NCBI RefSeq assembly: GCF_000315795.1
Contig: NZ_ANHY01000007.1
Span: forward strand, 1-64,000
Reading direction: 5' to 3'
Origin: Caenispirillum salinarum AK4
GTDB lineage: Bacteria; Pseudomonadota; Alphaproteobacteria; Rhodospirillales; Rhodospirillaceae
DNA: 64,000 nt
Shown here: one piece after another, positions 35,554 to 44,437 of the stretch
Layout of the letters: every line of letters begins with the position of its first letter
How positions within the stretch are numbered: position 1 is the stretch's first letter
Position numbers and translations under genes: made by a program
The notes under the pieces: model-generated
Told to the model about the DNA's origin: nothing
Databases searched by the model: none
Seen by the model: only the letters and a program-made list of their open reading frames with translations

Positions 35554-37185
35554 ATGCTGCAAACCTATCAGTACCCGGAGTTCCAGTACGTCCCACCCAG
35601 GGAGCTTTCGTCGGACACGGTCACGCGCAAGCCCGCCGTGGTGGTCGGCGCCGGTCCCATCGGCCTGACCGCCGCGCTCGACCTTGCCGCCCAGGGCGTA
35701 CCGGTGGTGGTTCTGGATGACAACAACACGGTCTCCATCGGCTCCCGCGCGGTGTGCTACGCCAAGCGCGCGCTGGAGGTGTGGGACCGCCTGGGCGTCG
35801 CGGGGCCCATGGTCGACAAGGGCATCGGCTGGAAAATCGGCAAGGTCTTCCGCGATGAGGAAATGGTCTATCAGTTCGACCTGCTGCCCGAGGCCGACCA
35901 CAAAATGCCGGCCTTCATTAACCTCCAGCAGTACTACCTGGAGGAATACCTGGTGGAGCGCTGCAAGGCCTATGGCGACCTTGTGGACCTGCGGTGGAAG
36001 AACAAGGTCACGGGCCTGGAGAACAACGCCGACCACGTCGCACTCACCATCGCCACGCCCGACGGCGACTACCGCCTGGATGCCGACTGGGTCATCGCCT
36101 GCGACGGTGCGAAGTCCGACATCCGCGGCATGATCGGCGCCAGCTTTGAGGGGCAGGCCTTCCAGGACCGTTTCCTCATCGCCGACGTGGTGATGAAGGC
36201 GGACTTCCCGACGGAACGCTGGTTCTGGTTCAACCCGCCCTTCCACCGGAACCAGAGCGTCCTGCTGCACAAGCAGTGCGACAACGTCTGGCGCATCGAC
36301 TTCCAGCTGGGCTGGGACGCTGACCCGGAGGAAGAGAAGAAGCCGGAAAACGTCATTCCGCGCCTGAAGGCCATGCTGGGCGAGGACACGGAATTCGAAC
36401 TGGAGTGGGTGAGCGTCTACCAGTTCGCCTGCCGCCGCATGGAGCACTTCCGCCACGGCCGCCTGCTGTTCGCCGGCGACGCCGCCCACCAGGTCAGCCC
36501 CTTCGGCGCGCGCGGGGCCAACACCGGCGTGCAGGACATCGACAACCTGTCGTGGAAGCTGAAACGGGTGATGGACGGCACCGCGCCGGAAAGCCTGCTC
36601 GACACCTACGATACCGAGCGGGTCTTCGCCGCCGACGACAACCTGATGAACTCCACCCGGTCGACGGACTTCATCACGCCGAAAAGCCCGATCAGCCGCG
36701 CCTTCCGCGACGCGACCCTGGACCTCGCCCGCGAGCACCCCTTCGCCCGCGCGCTGGTGAACTCCGGCCGCCTGAGCATGCCCACACCCTACGCGGCCTC
36801 GCCGCTCAACACGCCGGACACGGACGCCTTCAAGGGCCGCATGACGCCGGGCACGCCGGCCGCCGACGCGCCGGTGACGGCGGACGGACAGGATGCGTGG
36901 CTGCTCAACCGCCTGGGCGGGGACTTCACGGTGCTGTACTTCACGCTGGACGGCGGCGTGCCGGACGAGCTGAAGGCCTTCGAGGATGACCCCGCCGGCG
37001 TGAAGGTGGTGACGGTCGGCCCCGGCGGCCTCGCGGACGTGAAGGGGCTGGTGGCGGAGCGCTACGATGCGACGCCGGGCTCGGTCTACCTGATCCGCCC
37101 CGACCAGTACGTGGCGGCCCGCTTCCGCCAGTTTGACGCGCGCCGCCTGCGGGTGGCGCTGGACACCGCGCTCGGCAAGGGCTGA
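35554..37185 (+). CDS. FAD-dependent aromatic monooxygenase (group A, MhpA/PheA-like)
   Basis: This is a 543-residue flavoprotein hydroxylase. It has the N-terminal dinucleotide fold (VVVGAGPIGLTAALDLAAQG), the DG motif (IACDGAKSDIRGMIG), the FAD-ribityl motif (LLFAGDAAHQVSPFGARGANTGVQD) and a thioredoxin-like C-terminal region (LLNRLGGDFTVLYFTLDGG). It is related to 3-(3-hydroxyphenyl)propionate and phenol hydroxylases, so a hydroxylated aromatic acid is the likely substrate. No ring-cleavage dioxygenase is nearby. The next gene, DUF2783, is its usual companion. Confidence 0.87.
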   Translation: MLQTYQYPEFQYVPPRELSSDTVTRKPAVVVGAGPIGLTAALDLAAQGVPVVVLDDNNTVSIGSRAVCYAKRALEVWDRLGVAGPMVDKGIGWKIGKVFRDEEMVYQFDLLPEADHKMPAFINLQQYYLEEYLVERCKAYGDLVDLRWKNKVTGLENNADHVALTIATPDGDYRLDADWVIACDGAKSDIRGMIGASFEGQAFQDRFLIADVVMKADFPTERWFWFNPPFHRNQSVLLHKQCDNVWRIDFQLGWDADPEEEKKPENVIPRLKAMLGEDTEFELEWVSVYQFACRRMEHFRHGRLLFAGDAAHQVSPFGARGANTGVQDIDNLSWKLKRVMDGTAPESLLDTYDTERVFAADDNLMNSTRSTDFITPKSPISRAFRDATLDLAREHPFARALVNSGRLSMPTPYAASPLNTPDTDAFKGRMTPGTPAADAPVTADGQDAWLLNRLGGDFTVLYFTLDGGVPDELKAFEDDPAGVKVVTVGPGGLADVKGLVAERYDATPGSVYLIRPDQYVAARFRQFDARRLRVALDTALGKG

Positions 37186-37211
37186 GGCCCGAGTACAGGG
37201 AGAATACGCCC

Positions 37212-37463
37212 ATGTTCATCGACAAGGACAAGACCGTGCGCGAGGACGGCATGACCAAGCTGACCACCCAGCCGAACCTGTCGCGGCCGGATGACTTCTA
37301 TGAAGCCCTCATCGAGGCGCACCGAGGCCTGTCGGACGACCAGAGCCGCGACGTCAACTGCAAGCTGGTGCTCCTGCTCGCCAACCACATCGGCGACATG
37401 GATGTGCTGAAGGACGCGCTGGAGATGGCGCGGAAGGGGCATGAGCCGGAGACTGCGACCTGA
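37212..37463 (+). CDS. DUF2783 family protein
   Basis: This is an 83-residue protein with the DUF2783 pattern (LSRPDDFYEALIEAHRGLSD, ending LANHIGDMDVLKDALEMARKG). Members are small helical proteins found almost only next to FAD-dependent aromatic monooxygenases like the one 26 bases upstream; their role is unknown. ATG at 37212 is behind CAGGGAGAA; an internal ATG at residue 14 is possible. Confidence 0.85.
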   Translation: MFIDKDKTVREDGMTKLTTQPNLSRPDDFYEALIEAHRGLSDDQSRDVNCKLVLLLANHIGDMDVLKDALEMARKGHEPETAT

Positions 37464-37538
37464 GCGCCTGACGGCGCGCGGGGCTCAGGCCGCCCCGCAC
37501 CCGCTTTTGCGAGGGCCGTCGGGCCCTCGCGCTCCCGG

Positions 37539-38144
37539 TTACTCCGCCGCCATTCGCGCCGCATTCGCCAGCGGGAGCAGCGGGTCGCCCGCTTCCTCGC
37601 CAAAGCAAACGGCGTAGTCGTCGCACACCGCGCAGTTGGGCGCCTTGCAGATGACGATGCCCTCCATCTGGCAGAGCTGGCGGTAGAAGAACTTCTTCCA
37701 CTTCATGGTGTCGACGTTGCGGGCGGCCAGGGGCGCGAAGTGGCGGGTCAACAGGCCCGACAGCTCCGACCTCTCCCACAGGCCCAGGTCCTGCCACAGG
37801 TGATTCGCGCCCAGAGAGCGACGGGCGACAATGGCCGCCAGCCAGGCTTCCTCCGGCCGGGTGCCGGTGGTGCGGTGGTCGAGCAGGAGGCGCTTCAGGT
37901 CCTCTTCCTCCAGCGCTTCCTCCGCATCGGGAACGGCGGTGGCGGGGTCGTGCAGGATATCGCGGCAACCGGGGAAGTACGTGGCGAACAGGGCAAGCAG
38001 GGCGTCCGGCGCGAGCCCCGTGCCATCGCACAAGGTCCGCGCCGGATCGGCCCGACAGACGGCGATCACGCAGGCGAACACGTGCCGGTCGACGGACTCC
38101 CCCAAGCCATCGGCGGACATGAGACGCTGGTATACCGTCTGCAT
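37539..38144 (-). CDS. nifQ: NifQ, molybdenum delivery protein for FeMo-cofactor
   Basis: This is a 201-residue protein with the NifQ region WKKFFYRQLCQMEGIVICKAPNC and the conserved C-terminal cysteine cluster CKAPNCAVCDDYAVC (Cx5Cx2Cx5C) that holds the Mo-Fe-S cluster. NifQ donates molybdenum for cofactor assembly on NifEN. It is the most distal gene of the nifENX minus-strand run; a 132-base spacer with a small palindromic repeat separates it from fdxB. Confidence 0.93.
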   Translation of the reverse strand: MQTVYQRLMSADGLGESVDRHVFACVIAVCRADPARTLCDGTGLAPDALLALFATYFPGCRDILHDPATAVPDAEEALEEEDLKRLLLDHRTTGTRPEEAWLAAIVARRSLGANHLWQDLGLWERSELSGLLTRHFAPLAARNVDTMKWKKFFYRQLCQMEGIVICKAPNCAVCDDYAVCFGEEAGDPLLPLANAARMAAE

Positions 38145-38187
38145 TGGAAACCTCCTTCAGCGGGTGCCTCGGCGGCAGGCGGTGGAG

Positions 38188-38216
38188 GTCGATTCCTGCT
38201 TTCGCAGGAATGACGG
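38188..38216. repeat. Short palindromic intergenic repeat (REP-like)
   Basis: ATTCCTGC, a TTTC loop and GCAGGAAT (38192-38211), followed by GACGGG. This is the widespread TTCCTGCTTTCGCAGGAATGACGG type of bacterial intergenic hairpin. It sits between fdxB and nifQ and would be in the leader of nifQ mRNA. Confidence 0.7.
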
Positions 38217-38276
38217 GTATTGGATAGCCCGTCGCCCAGCGTTGGGCTCCACACCCGATGCCAGTCACCCCGCCCC

Positions 38277-38579
38277 TCACGCCGCCGCTTCGGCGGGGCC
38301 GTGGGTCTGGCAGCTGTTGCCGCAGACCTTGCTGCACGAGTTGCAGCCGACACAGTTGCCCGGGTTGGCGACCGTCATGACCTTGCGCTCGATGTCCTCG
38401 TCATCGTCGAAGGGGTCCACAAGCTCCCCCTCGTCGTTGACGCCCTTCAGTTCCAGCACGCCCTGGTCGCAGACCTTGTAGCAGCGGCCGCAGCCGATGC
38501 AGCTGTCGCTGTCGATGCTTTCCAGGTACTGCGGCACCCACGGCGAGCCGTCGCGCCGGGCAAAGGTGATGGAAGCCAT
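38277..38579 (-). CDS. fdxB: Ferredoxin III, nif-specific (FdxB)
   Basis: This is a 100-residue ferredoxin with two cluster motifs: CIGCGRCYKVCDQGV and, after an acidic insert (DPFDDDEDIERKV), CVGCNSCSKVC with a further Cys. The pattern and insert match the nif-associated ferredoxin III family. It probably supplies electrons for cofactor assembly or to nitrogenase. It is 15 bases downstream of the CCE_0567-type gene. Confidence 0.93.
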   Translation of the reverse strand: MASITFARRDGSPWVPQYLESIDSDSCIGCGRCYKVCDQGVLELKGVNDEGELVDPFDDDEDIERKVMTVANPGNCVGCNSCSKVCGNSCQTHGPAEAAA

Positions 38580-38594
38580 GACAATCCCCTTAGT

Positions 38595-38834
38595 TCAATA
38601 CGTTATCCGTTGAACACCGCCTAAAGCGGCGGCGGCGGCCGTCTCGGCCTGCTTCAACTCGGCGCGGGCGGCCGTCAGCTCGGCGTAGGCGTCATGGGTG
38701 GCCTGGGCCACGTCCATGATCTTTTCCCAGTCCACCGGAAGCTCCTCCGACAGGTCGTGGAGGTTCATCTTGGCGTTGGTGGCCCTGGCGCTGAGCTTCT
38801 TCACGCGCGCCTTCAGATCCTCGATGTCGCTCAT
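38595..38834 (-). CDS. CCE_0567 family nif-associated small helical protein
   Basis: This is a 79-residue, all-helical protein (IEDLKARVKKLSARATNAKMNLHDLSEELPVDW and AHDAYAELTAARAELKQAE-like helix). It matches the small metal-binding CCE_0567/DUF683 type regularly found between the NifX-associated gene and fdxB in nif clusters. AAGGGGG stands ahead of the ATG at 38834. Its role in nitrogen fixation is not established. Confidence 0.88.
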   Translation of the reverse strand: MSDIEDLKARVKKLSARATNAKMNLHDLSEELPVDWEKIMDVAQATHDAYAELTAARAELKQAETAAAAALGGVQRITY

Positions 38835-38845
38835 GGCCGCCCCCT

Positions 38846-39325
38846 TCACGCATCCGCCACGGCGGGGAAGGTCTCGATCCACTTGACCGCCTCGGCCACC
38901 AGTTTCTCGCCCGCCTCTTCCAACTTGGCGACGCTTTCAAAGCCGAAGCGGTGGACGTCGCGCAGGGACTTGGCGACCACCACCAGCCGGCCCGTCGTCA
39001 TGATGACGCGGCCGAAGCCCTCGTGGCTCATCTTCATCATGGGGCTGCACATCCTGCCCGTGCGGCGCTCCACCGCCAGGCCGATGGCGGCGTAGAACAG
39101 TTCCACCCGCCACAGGATGTCGGGGTCCGGGTCGCCGATGATGGGGATCTCGCGGCGCCGCTCCTTGGTGACGATGAAGTCGTCCAGCAACTCGCGGTCG
39201 GATTTCTTCTCCCAGGCGCCGTAGCTGTCCTGGGCGCGGATCTGGCTGATCAGCTCCTTCACGAAGGGGCTTTTCAGGGCCGTCGCCTCCTCGGGCGTCA
39301 GCTCCAGCACGGGCGCGTCGGTCAT
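38846..39325 (-). CDS. NifX-associated nitrogen fixation protein (DUF269)
   Basis: This is a 159-residue protein of the DUF269/NifX-associated family: [50 protein letters not shown] and [22 protein letters not shown]. It always lies next to nifX, as here (4 bases downstream). Its exact role is unknown, presumably in FeMo-cofactor assembly. Confidence 0.92.
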   Translation of the reverse strand: MTDAPVLELTPEEATALKSPFVKELISQIRAQDSYGAWEKKSDRELLDDFIVTKERRREIPIIGDPDPDILWRVELFYAAIGLAVERRTGRMCSPMMKMSHEGFGRVIMTTGRLVVVAKSLRDVHRFGFESVAKLEEAGEKLVAEAVKWIETFPAVADA

Positions 39326-39329
39326 CGGG

Positions 39330-39833
39330 TCAGTCCTCCTCGTCCATGAACGACAGGTCGCGTTCCTCGGTCTTGCCGAGGGCCTTGCGCAGCCACGGCG
39401 GCGGCGTGCCGTTCAGCATCGCCACGGTGCGGTCCAGCACCTGGGTGATGGGCTCGGGCTGCGGCACCTTGATGGGGTGGACGCGGGCCGCCACCACCTT
39501 GGCCGCCGCCGGGCCGCCGATGGCCTTCACGAACAGGATGGCGCAGCCGTCGAGCGCGCCGATCTTGGCCGCGATGCGGTCCTCGCCGTCGTCGGTGTGC
39601 TTGCCGTCCTCGTTGCTCGTGTTGTCGAACTGCAAGGCTTCGAGGAAGCGATAGCCGGCGTCGTCAACCTCGTAGACGGCGATGTTGCGGGCCGAGGCGA
39701 AGTGCGCGTCGACGGTTTTCATGTCCTGGGTGGTGAAGGCGATCTTCATGGTGCCCCTCTTGCGTTCCGGCCGTGCGGCGAGCGCGGTGCCGCCTCCGGC
39801 GTCCTCAACCAGCCGCAGCTTGCGAACCGCCAT
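39330..39833 (-). CDS. nifX: NifX, FeMo-cofactor precursor carrier
   Basis: This is a 167-residue protein of the NifX/NafY cofactor-binding fold: [59 protein letters not shown] and a C-terminal [14 protein letters not shown]. It holds NifB-co and VK-cluster on the way to NifEN. ATG at 39833 is preceded by AGGGGAGGGGAG and overlaps the end of nifN by 29 bases, so the two are translationally coupled. Confidence 0.93.
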   Translation of the reverse strand: MAVRKLRLVEDAGGGTALAARPERKRGTMKIAFTTQDMKTVDAHFASARNIAVYEVDDAGYRFLEALQFDNTSNEDGKHTDDGEDRIAAKIGALDGCAILFVKAIGGPAAAKVVAARVHPIKVPQPEPITQVLDRTVAMLNGTPPPWLRKALGKTEERDLSFMDEED

Positions 39834-41196
39834 GGCTCCCCTCCCCTGACCCGGCGCCCGCCCAATCGGCCGGGCTGGCGTGGTGGGCGTGGTCGATGAA
39901 GGTGTTGGCAAGGTCGCAGACCAGCGCCCGCGTGCCGCGATAGCCCAGAAGCGTCTGATGCGCCGCCCCGATACGGTCGAACTGCGGGAAGCCCACCCGG
40001 AACAGCGGCAGGCCCAGGCGCTCGGACGCCTGCCGGCCGTGGCTGTGGGTGACCAGAAGGTCGGCGCCGGTCTCGGCCGCGCCCGTCTCCAGGTCGCCCA
40101 GGTCGCCGACGATCACCTTGGCGCAATCCAGCGCCTCCAGGTGCGGGGCTGGCATGGTGGTGACCACGGTCGAAAGCTCCGCCCCCATGCCCGTGAAGAT
40201 CGGCCCCAGCGCCCACAGAAGGTCCGGCTCGGCGGCGATGGCGATGCGCTTTCCGCCGAAGTGGAAATGGCCGTCCAGCATGGAGTCCACCAGCTGGCTG
40301 CGCTGGCGGCGCAGGCGCTTCGGCACCGGCTTGCCCGAAATCTCGGCGAGCGTGACCACCAGCCGGTCCACCGCCTCCAGTCCCGTCAGGCCGTCGATGA
40401 AGCGGGTCGGCACGCCCGTGCGGGCCTCCAGCCGCTCACCGCTGATGCGCATGTGCTCCCCGATCGCCAGCGTGCAGGCGGAGCGGTGCATGCGGCCCAT
40501 GTCCGCGATGGTCGTGCCGCCGTAGGTGGTGCCGACGTGGCGGCCCGGCACGTGCCCGTCCAGCGAGCCCGACAGGTCGGGCAGGATGATGGGCTCCAGC
40601 CCGAAGGCCTCGATGATCTCGCGCAGCTCGTCCACGTCGCCAGGGCTCATGTGCGCACCGGCCAGGACGTTGATCTGGCGCAACGTGCGGGTGCCGTCGC
40701 CGGCGGGCACGAAGCGGTCGATCATGGCCGACACCGCCTTGCCCCACCCTTCCTGCACGCCGCCGGCGAAATCAGGCGTCGCCGCGAAGACAAGCTGCGT
40801 GTCGCCCAGCGCCTCGGCGTGTTTCGCCTGGATGGTGCGGACGTCGGCGAAGGTGTCCTCGCCGCGCGTCTCCGTGAGGCCGGTGGAGCAGATGCCGATG
40901 ACCTTCGGCCGCGCCCGCTTGTGGATGTTGAGCACCGCCTGTTCCACGTTGTCCATGCCGCCGAGGATGGTCGTGACCTCGTTCATGGCGGTGGTCTGGA
41001 ACGGGATGGCTTCCTTGAAGTGGCGCACCAGCAGCACCAGCGCGAACGCCGTGCAGCCCTGGCTGCCGTGGAACAGCGGCAGGCAGCCGTCCAGGCCGAG
41101 ATACGCCATGGCCGCGCCCAGGGGCGGGCTCATCTTCAGCGGATTGGTGGAGGCGGACTTGCGCGCGATGACGAACTTTTCGCTCGGCTTCTGCAT
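39805..41196 (-). CDS. nifN: NifN, FeMo-cofactor scaffold beta subunit
   Basis: This is a 463-residue homologue of NifK (NPLKMSPPLGAAMAYLGLDGCLPLFHGSQGCTAF; ICSTGLTETRGEDTF; GGTTIADMGRMHRSA). It forms the NifEN scaffold on which the FeMo-cofactor precursor is matured with molybdenum and homocitrate. It starts 3 bases after the nifE stop and is followed by the overlapping nifX. Confidence 0.94.
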   Translation of the reverse strand: MQKPSEKFVIARKSASTNPLKMSPPLGAAMAYLGLDGCLPLFHGSQGCTAFALVLLVRHFKEAIPFQTTAMNEVTTILGGMDNVEQAVLNIHKRARPKVIGICSTGLTETRGEDTFADVRTIQAKHAEALGDTQLVFAATPDFAGGVQEGWGKAVSAMIDRFVPAGDGTRTLRQINVLAGAHMSPGDVDELREIIEAFGLEPIILPDLSGSLDGHVPGRHVGTTYGGTTIADMGRMHRSACTLAIGEHMRISGERLEARTGVPTRFIDGLTGLEAVDRLVVTLAEISGKPVPKRLRRQRSQLVDSMLDGHFHFGGKRIAIAAEPDLLWALGPIFTGMGAELSTVVTTMPAPHLEALDCAKVIVGDLGDLETGAAETGADLLVTHSHGRQASERLGLPLFRVGFPQFDRIGAAHQTLLGYRGTRALVCDLANTFIDHAHHASPADWAGAGSGEGSHGGSQAAAG

Positions 41197-41199
41197 GGC

Positions 41200-42618
41200 T
41201 CAGCCCTCCCCGCCGGCGGTGGTCAGAAGATTGCCGTCGGCGTCCCAGGGGGCGTCCTTCTGGATGGTCGCCCACATGGGGTTGTTCACCGCCTTGTCGA
41301 GCTGGCGCACCAGCTCCACCATGCCGACGTAGCCGGCGTAGGCGTAATGGCGCTCCTGGTTGATATCCAGCCACGGCCGGCGGGCCTTCAGCGCGACAAA
41401 CTGCGTGCGGCCGCCCGACAGCATGATGTCGGCCTCGCCCTCCTCCAGCATCCGGTACATCTCCGGCGCGGGGATGGCGCCGACCAGCGCGCTTTCCTCG
41501 CCTTCCATGAGGTCCAGCGCGCGCGCCTTGTCGTTGTCGGTCGCCTTGCGGACGGATGTACGGACAACCTCCATCCCCACCTCCTGCAGGGCGGAGACCA
41601 CCGACCAGCTCTTGTGGCCGCCGGTGTAGAGCAGCACCTTCCTGCCCTCCAGGCGCGGCTTGTAGGCGCGGATGGCGGCCCAGGCGTTTTCCTCTTCCTC
41701 GGCGATCAGCGCCTCGGCGCGGTCGATGAGGCCGGGATCGGCGCCCTGGTCTACGAGTAGACGGCTCATGGTGCGCAGGACGTCGGAGGTATCCTCGATG
41801 CCGTAGAAGCTGCCCTCGAAGAAGGGAATGCCCCACCGCTCCTGCATCTTGCGTCCGACGTTTATCATCGCCTGGCTGCACACCATCATGTTCACCCGCG
41901 CCCGGTGGGCAGTGGCGACGTCGCGATAGCGGGCATCGCCGGTGATGCAGGCGCGCAGGCGGATGCCAAGCTTCTCGAACAGCGGCTTGACCTGCCACAG
42001 CTCGCCGGAAAGGTTGTATTCGCCGATGATGTTGACGTCGGTCGGGCCGGCGTCGTCTGGCTCCATGGTGCCGATGACGTGGTCGAGCAGCGCCTCGCCG
42101 CCCAGCTTGTTGCCCAGGTTCTTGGAGCCGACGAAGCCCGGCGCGTTGACCGGAATGACCGGCACGCCCAGCTTTTCCGTCGCCACCTCGCAGACCTTTT
42201 CCACGTCGTCGCCGATGAGCGCCGGCACGCAGGTCTGGTAGACGAAGACGGCCGGCGGGTTGCGGTCGGCGATGACGTCCTTGATGGCCTTCCACAGCTT
42301 CTTTTCGCCGCCGTGGATGACGTCCAGTTCGCTCATGTCGGTGGTGAAGCCCATGCGGTACAGCTCCGACCCGGACGAGGCCGCATGGCGGTTGTCCCAG
42401 GCGTTGCCGGCGCAGGCGATGGGGCCGTGAACCAGATGGACGACATCGGTGATCGGCTGCAGGGCGATGAGCGCGCCGTCGTAGGCGCAGCCGCCGGCGG
42501 CGGCACCGGGCGTCAGGCCCTTGATGGAACAGCCCTTCTTGCGCTCGGCGTCCGACTTGCCCTGGTTGGTGACGCAGCCGGGCTCGTTGAACAGCTCCTG
42601 GACTTTCTGCTTCAGCAT
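41200..42618 (-). CDS. nifE: NifE, FeMo-cofactor scaffold alpha subunit
   Basis: This is a 472-residue NifD homologue: KGCSIKGLTPGAAAGGCAYDGALIALQPITDVVHLVHGPIACAG, VFVYQTCVPALIGDD, GDARYRDVATAHRARVNMMVCSQAM. ATG at 42618, behind an AGGAGACCGCG ribosome site, gives the family start; a longer reading into the promoter is rejected. It heads the run nifE-nifN-nifX-DUF269-CCE_0567-fdxB-nifQ under the sigma-54 promoter at 42676-42691. Confidence 0.94.
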   Translation of the reverse strand: MLKQKVQELFNEPGCVTNQGKSDAERKKGCSIKGLTPGAAAGGCAYDGALIALQPITDVVHLVHGPIACAGNAWDNRHAASSGSELYRMGFTTDMSELDVIHGGEKKLWKAIKDVIADRNPPAVFVYQTCVPALIGDDVEKVCEVATEKLGVPVIPVNAPGFVGSKNLGNKLGGEALLDHVIGTMEPDDAGPTDVNIIGEYNLSGELWQVKPLFEKLGIRLRACITGDARYRDVATAHRARVNMMVCSQAMINVGRKMQERWGIPFFEGSFYGIEDTSDVLRTMSRLLVDQGADPGLIDRAEALIAEEEENAWAAIRAYKPRLEGRKVLLYTGGHKSWSVVSALQEVGMEVVRTSVRKATDNDKARALDLMEGEESALVGAIPAPEMYRMLEEGEADIMLSGGRTQFVALKARRPWLDINQERHYAYAGYVGMVELVRQLDKAVNNPMWATIQKDAPWDADGNLLTTAGGEG

Positions 42619-42675
42619 CGCGGTCTCCTCGGCGGAACGGGGGAGTGGTCCCGAGGGGGGTGATGCGGAGGTGGT

Positions 42676-42691
42676 TGCAACCCCTGTGCCA
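42676..42691 (-). promoter_or_regulatory. Sigma-54 (RpoN) promoter of nifENX
   Basis: TGGCACAGGGGTTGCA on the minus strand, a perfect -24/-12 match (TGGCAC, 5 bases, TTGCA), about 58 bases ahead of the nifE start. Confidence 0.92.
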
Positions 42692-42753
42692 GAGGGAAAA
42701 CGGCGGAGTTTCAGGGAGTTCAGGAAGTGTCGCTTTGTCGTGTCCGTGCCAAT

Positions 42754-42769
42754 TGTCGGATGTGTGACA
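42754..42769 (-). promoter_or_regulatory. NifA upstream activator site for nifE
   Basis: TGT-N10-ACA (TGTCGGATGTGTGACA as read on the plus strand), about 62 bases upstream of the -24 element. The motif is short, but its spacing to the promoter is right for NifA. Confidence 0.75.
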
Positions 42770-42789
42770 TGCGTTACTCGGAGTGCCCC

Positions 42790-42827
42790 CAAAAGAAGAC
42801 CGGCCGGAGGGTTTCCCCTCCGGCCGG
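42790..42827 (-). terminator. Terminator after nifHDK
   Basis: A perfect 11-bp stem (CCGGCCGGAGG at 42800-42810, complement 42817-42827). On the minus strand it is followed by TCTTCTTTT. It lies about 28 bases downstream of the nifK stop and separates nifHDK from the nifE promoter. Confidence 0.8.
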
Positions 42828-42854
42828 CTTCCCGCAAAAAAAGCGGTCCCAGCG

Positions 42855-44393
42855 TTACCGGGTGAGGTCGAACGAGTAGTCCGACACGCCGGTCTCGTTG
42901 GTGTCGGCGTCGATCGTGTCGAACACCTTGTCCAGCAGCGTCACCAGGACGCGCAGGCCACCCTGGTAACCCCAGGTGGGGAAACGGTGGTGGTGGTGGC
43001 GGTCGAAGATCGGGAACGTCAGGCGGATCAGCGGGATCTTCAGGTCACGCTCCAGGTACTTGCCGTAGGAGTTGCCGATCAGGAAGTCCACCGGTTCCGT
43101 CGCCAGCAGGGACCGCAGGTGCCACAGGTCCTTGCCCGCCCACACCTGGCAGCCTTCGCCGTAAGGCGAGGACGCCAGGAGCGCTTCCATCTGCTTGCCC
43201 CAGGCCTTGGTGCCGTTGGTGGCCAGCACGTGGGTCGGCTCGGCGCCCAGCTCCATGACGAACTGCGCCATGCCCAGGCAGAAGTCCGGGTCGCCGTAGA
43301 TGGCGAACTTCTTGCCGTGCAGGTGGCTCATGCTGTCGGCGATGGCGTCGACCAGGCGGCCGCGCTCCACCAGCAGCTCTTCCGGGATGTCCTTGCCCGT
43401 CAGCTCCTTGACGGCCATCAGGAAGGCATCGGTGCCCTGCACGCCCAGCGGGTAGTTGAGCGCCTTGACCTGCTGGCCCACGCTTTCCGCGTACTCCAGG
43501 GTCTTGCTGGTGCAGGCCTGCTGCATCGAGAGGGTCGCCTTGGCGTTCATGGCCGCCTTGGTGTCCTCGATGGTGGTGCCGCCGGCGTACATGTTGAAGG
43601 TGCCGTCGGCCGGCATGTCGTAGACGTCGGAAACGTCGGACAGCAGGGTGTAGTCGACGCCCATCATGTCCAGCATGCGCTTGATTTCACGGTTGTTGGC
43701 AACCGCGAAGCCGTCGAAGCCAGGGATGATGTTCAGGCTTTCGCCGGCCGTGCGCTCCTGCTTCTTCCAGAAGTACTGCAGGATGCCCTTCATCATGTTG
43801 TCGTAGCCGGTGGTGTGGCTGCCGACGAAGGCCGGGGTGTGCGCGAAGGGCACGTCCAGGTCCTGCGGGATGGAGCCCTTTTCCTTCGCCGTGGAGGTGA
43901 AGGCGTGCAGGTCGTCGCCGATGACTTCCGCCATGCAGGTGGTGGACACGGCGATCATCTTCGGCTTGTACAGCTTGTGGGCGGTGCCCAGGCCGTCGAC
44001 CATGTTGGTTAGGCCGCCGAACACGGCCGCGTCTTCCGTCATGGACGAGGAGACGGCCGAGGACGGCTCCTTGAAGTGACGGGACAGGTGCGAGCGGTAG
44101 TAGGCCACACAGCCCTGCGAGCCGTGCACGAACGACAGGGTGTCGGCGAAACCGGCGGCGGCGAACACCGCACCCAGCGGCTGACAGGCCTTGGCGGGGT
44201 TCACGACCAGGGCCTCGCGGGCCAGGTTCTTCTCACGGTAGTCCCACGACTTGGTCCAGTCCGCGATCTCCTGGACCTTTTCGTCCGGGTGGCCGCATTC
44301 GAACTGTTCCTTCTTCGCCTTGAACATCTCGGTGTATTCGGGCTGGCGGAACAGCGGCTGATGGTCGAGGACCTTTTCAACGCTCTGAGGCAT
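42855..44393 (-). CDS. nifK: Nitrogenase MoFe protein beta chain NifK
   Basis: This is a 512-residue beta subunit. P-cluster ligands Cys70 ([10 protein letters not shown]), Cys95 ([10 protein letters not shown]) and Cys153 ([12 protein letters not shown]) are in the canonical numbering. [13 protein letters not shown] and the C-terminal [20 protein letters not shown] are typical. ATG at 44393 gives the family start ([15 protein letters not shown]); a longer in-frame reading into the nifD-nifK gap is rejected. It is last in nifHDK, 44 bases after nifD. Confidence 0.97.
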   Translation of the reverse strand: MPQSVEKVLDHQPLFRQPEYTEMFKAKKEQFECGHPDEKVQEIADWTKSWDYREKNLAREALVVNPAKACQPLGAVFAAAGFADTLSFVHGSQGCVAYYRSHLSRHFKEPSSAVSSSMTEDAAVFGGLTNMVDGLGTAHKLYKPKMIAVSTTCMAEVIGDDLHAFTSTAKEKGSIPQDLDVPFAHTPAFVGSHTTGYDNMMKGILQYFWKKQERTAGESLNIIPGFDGFAVANNREIKRMLDMMGVDYTLLSDVSDVYDMPADGTFNMYAGGTTIEDTKAAMNAKATLSMQQACTSKTLEYAESVGQQVKALNYPLGVQGTDAFLMAVKELTGKDIPEELLVERGRLVDAIADSMSHLHGKKFAIYGDPDFCLGMAQFVMELGAEPTHVLATNGTKAWGKQMEALLASSPYGEGCQVWAGKDLWHLRSLLATEPVDFLIGNSYGKYLERDLKIPLIRLTFPIFDRHHHHRFPTWGYQGGLRVLVTLLDKVFDTIDADTNETGVSDYSFDLTR

Positions 44394-44437
44394 ATCGGAT
44401 ACTCCTGAACAGTGTGGAGCCGGAGGTCGGAGGCCGC

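Noticed and set aside
37509-37530. GCGAGGGCC-type hairpin between the DUF2783 gene and nifQ
   Set aside because: The four T bases precede rather than follow the stem on the plus strand, and on the minus strand an A run follows; not a credible terminator in either direction.
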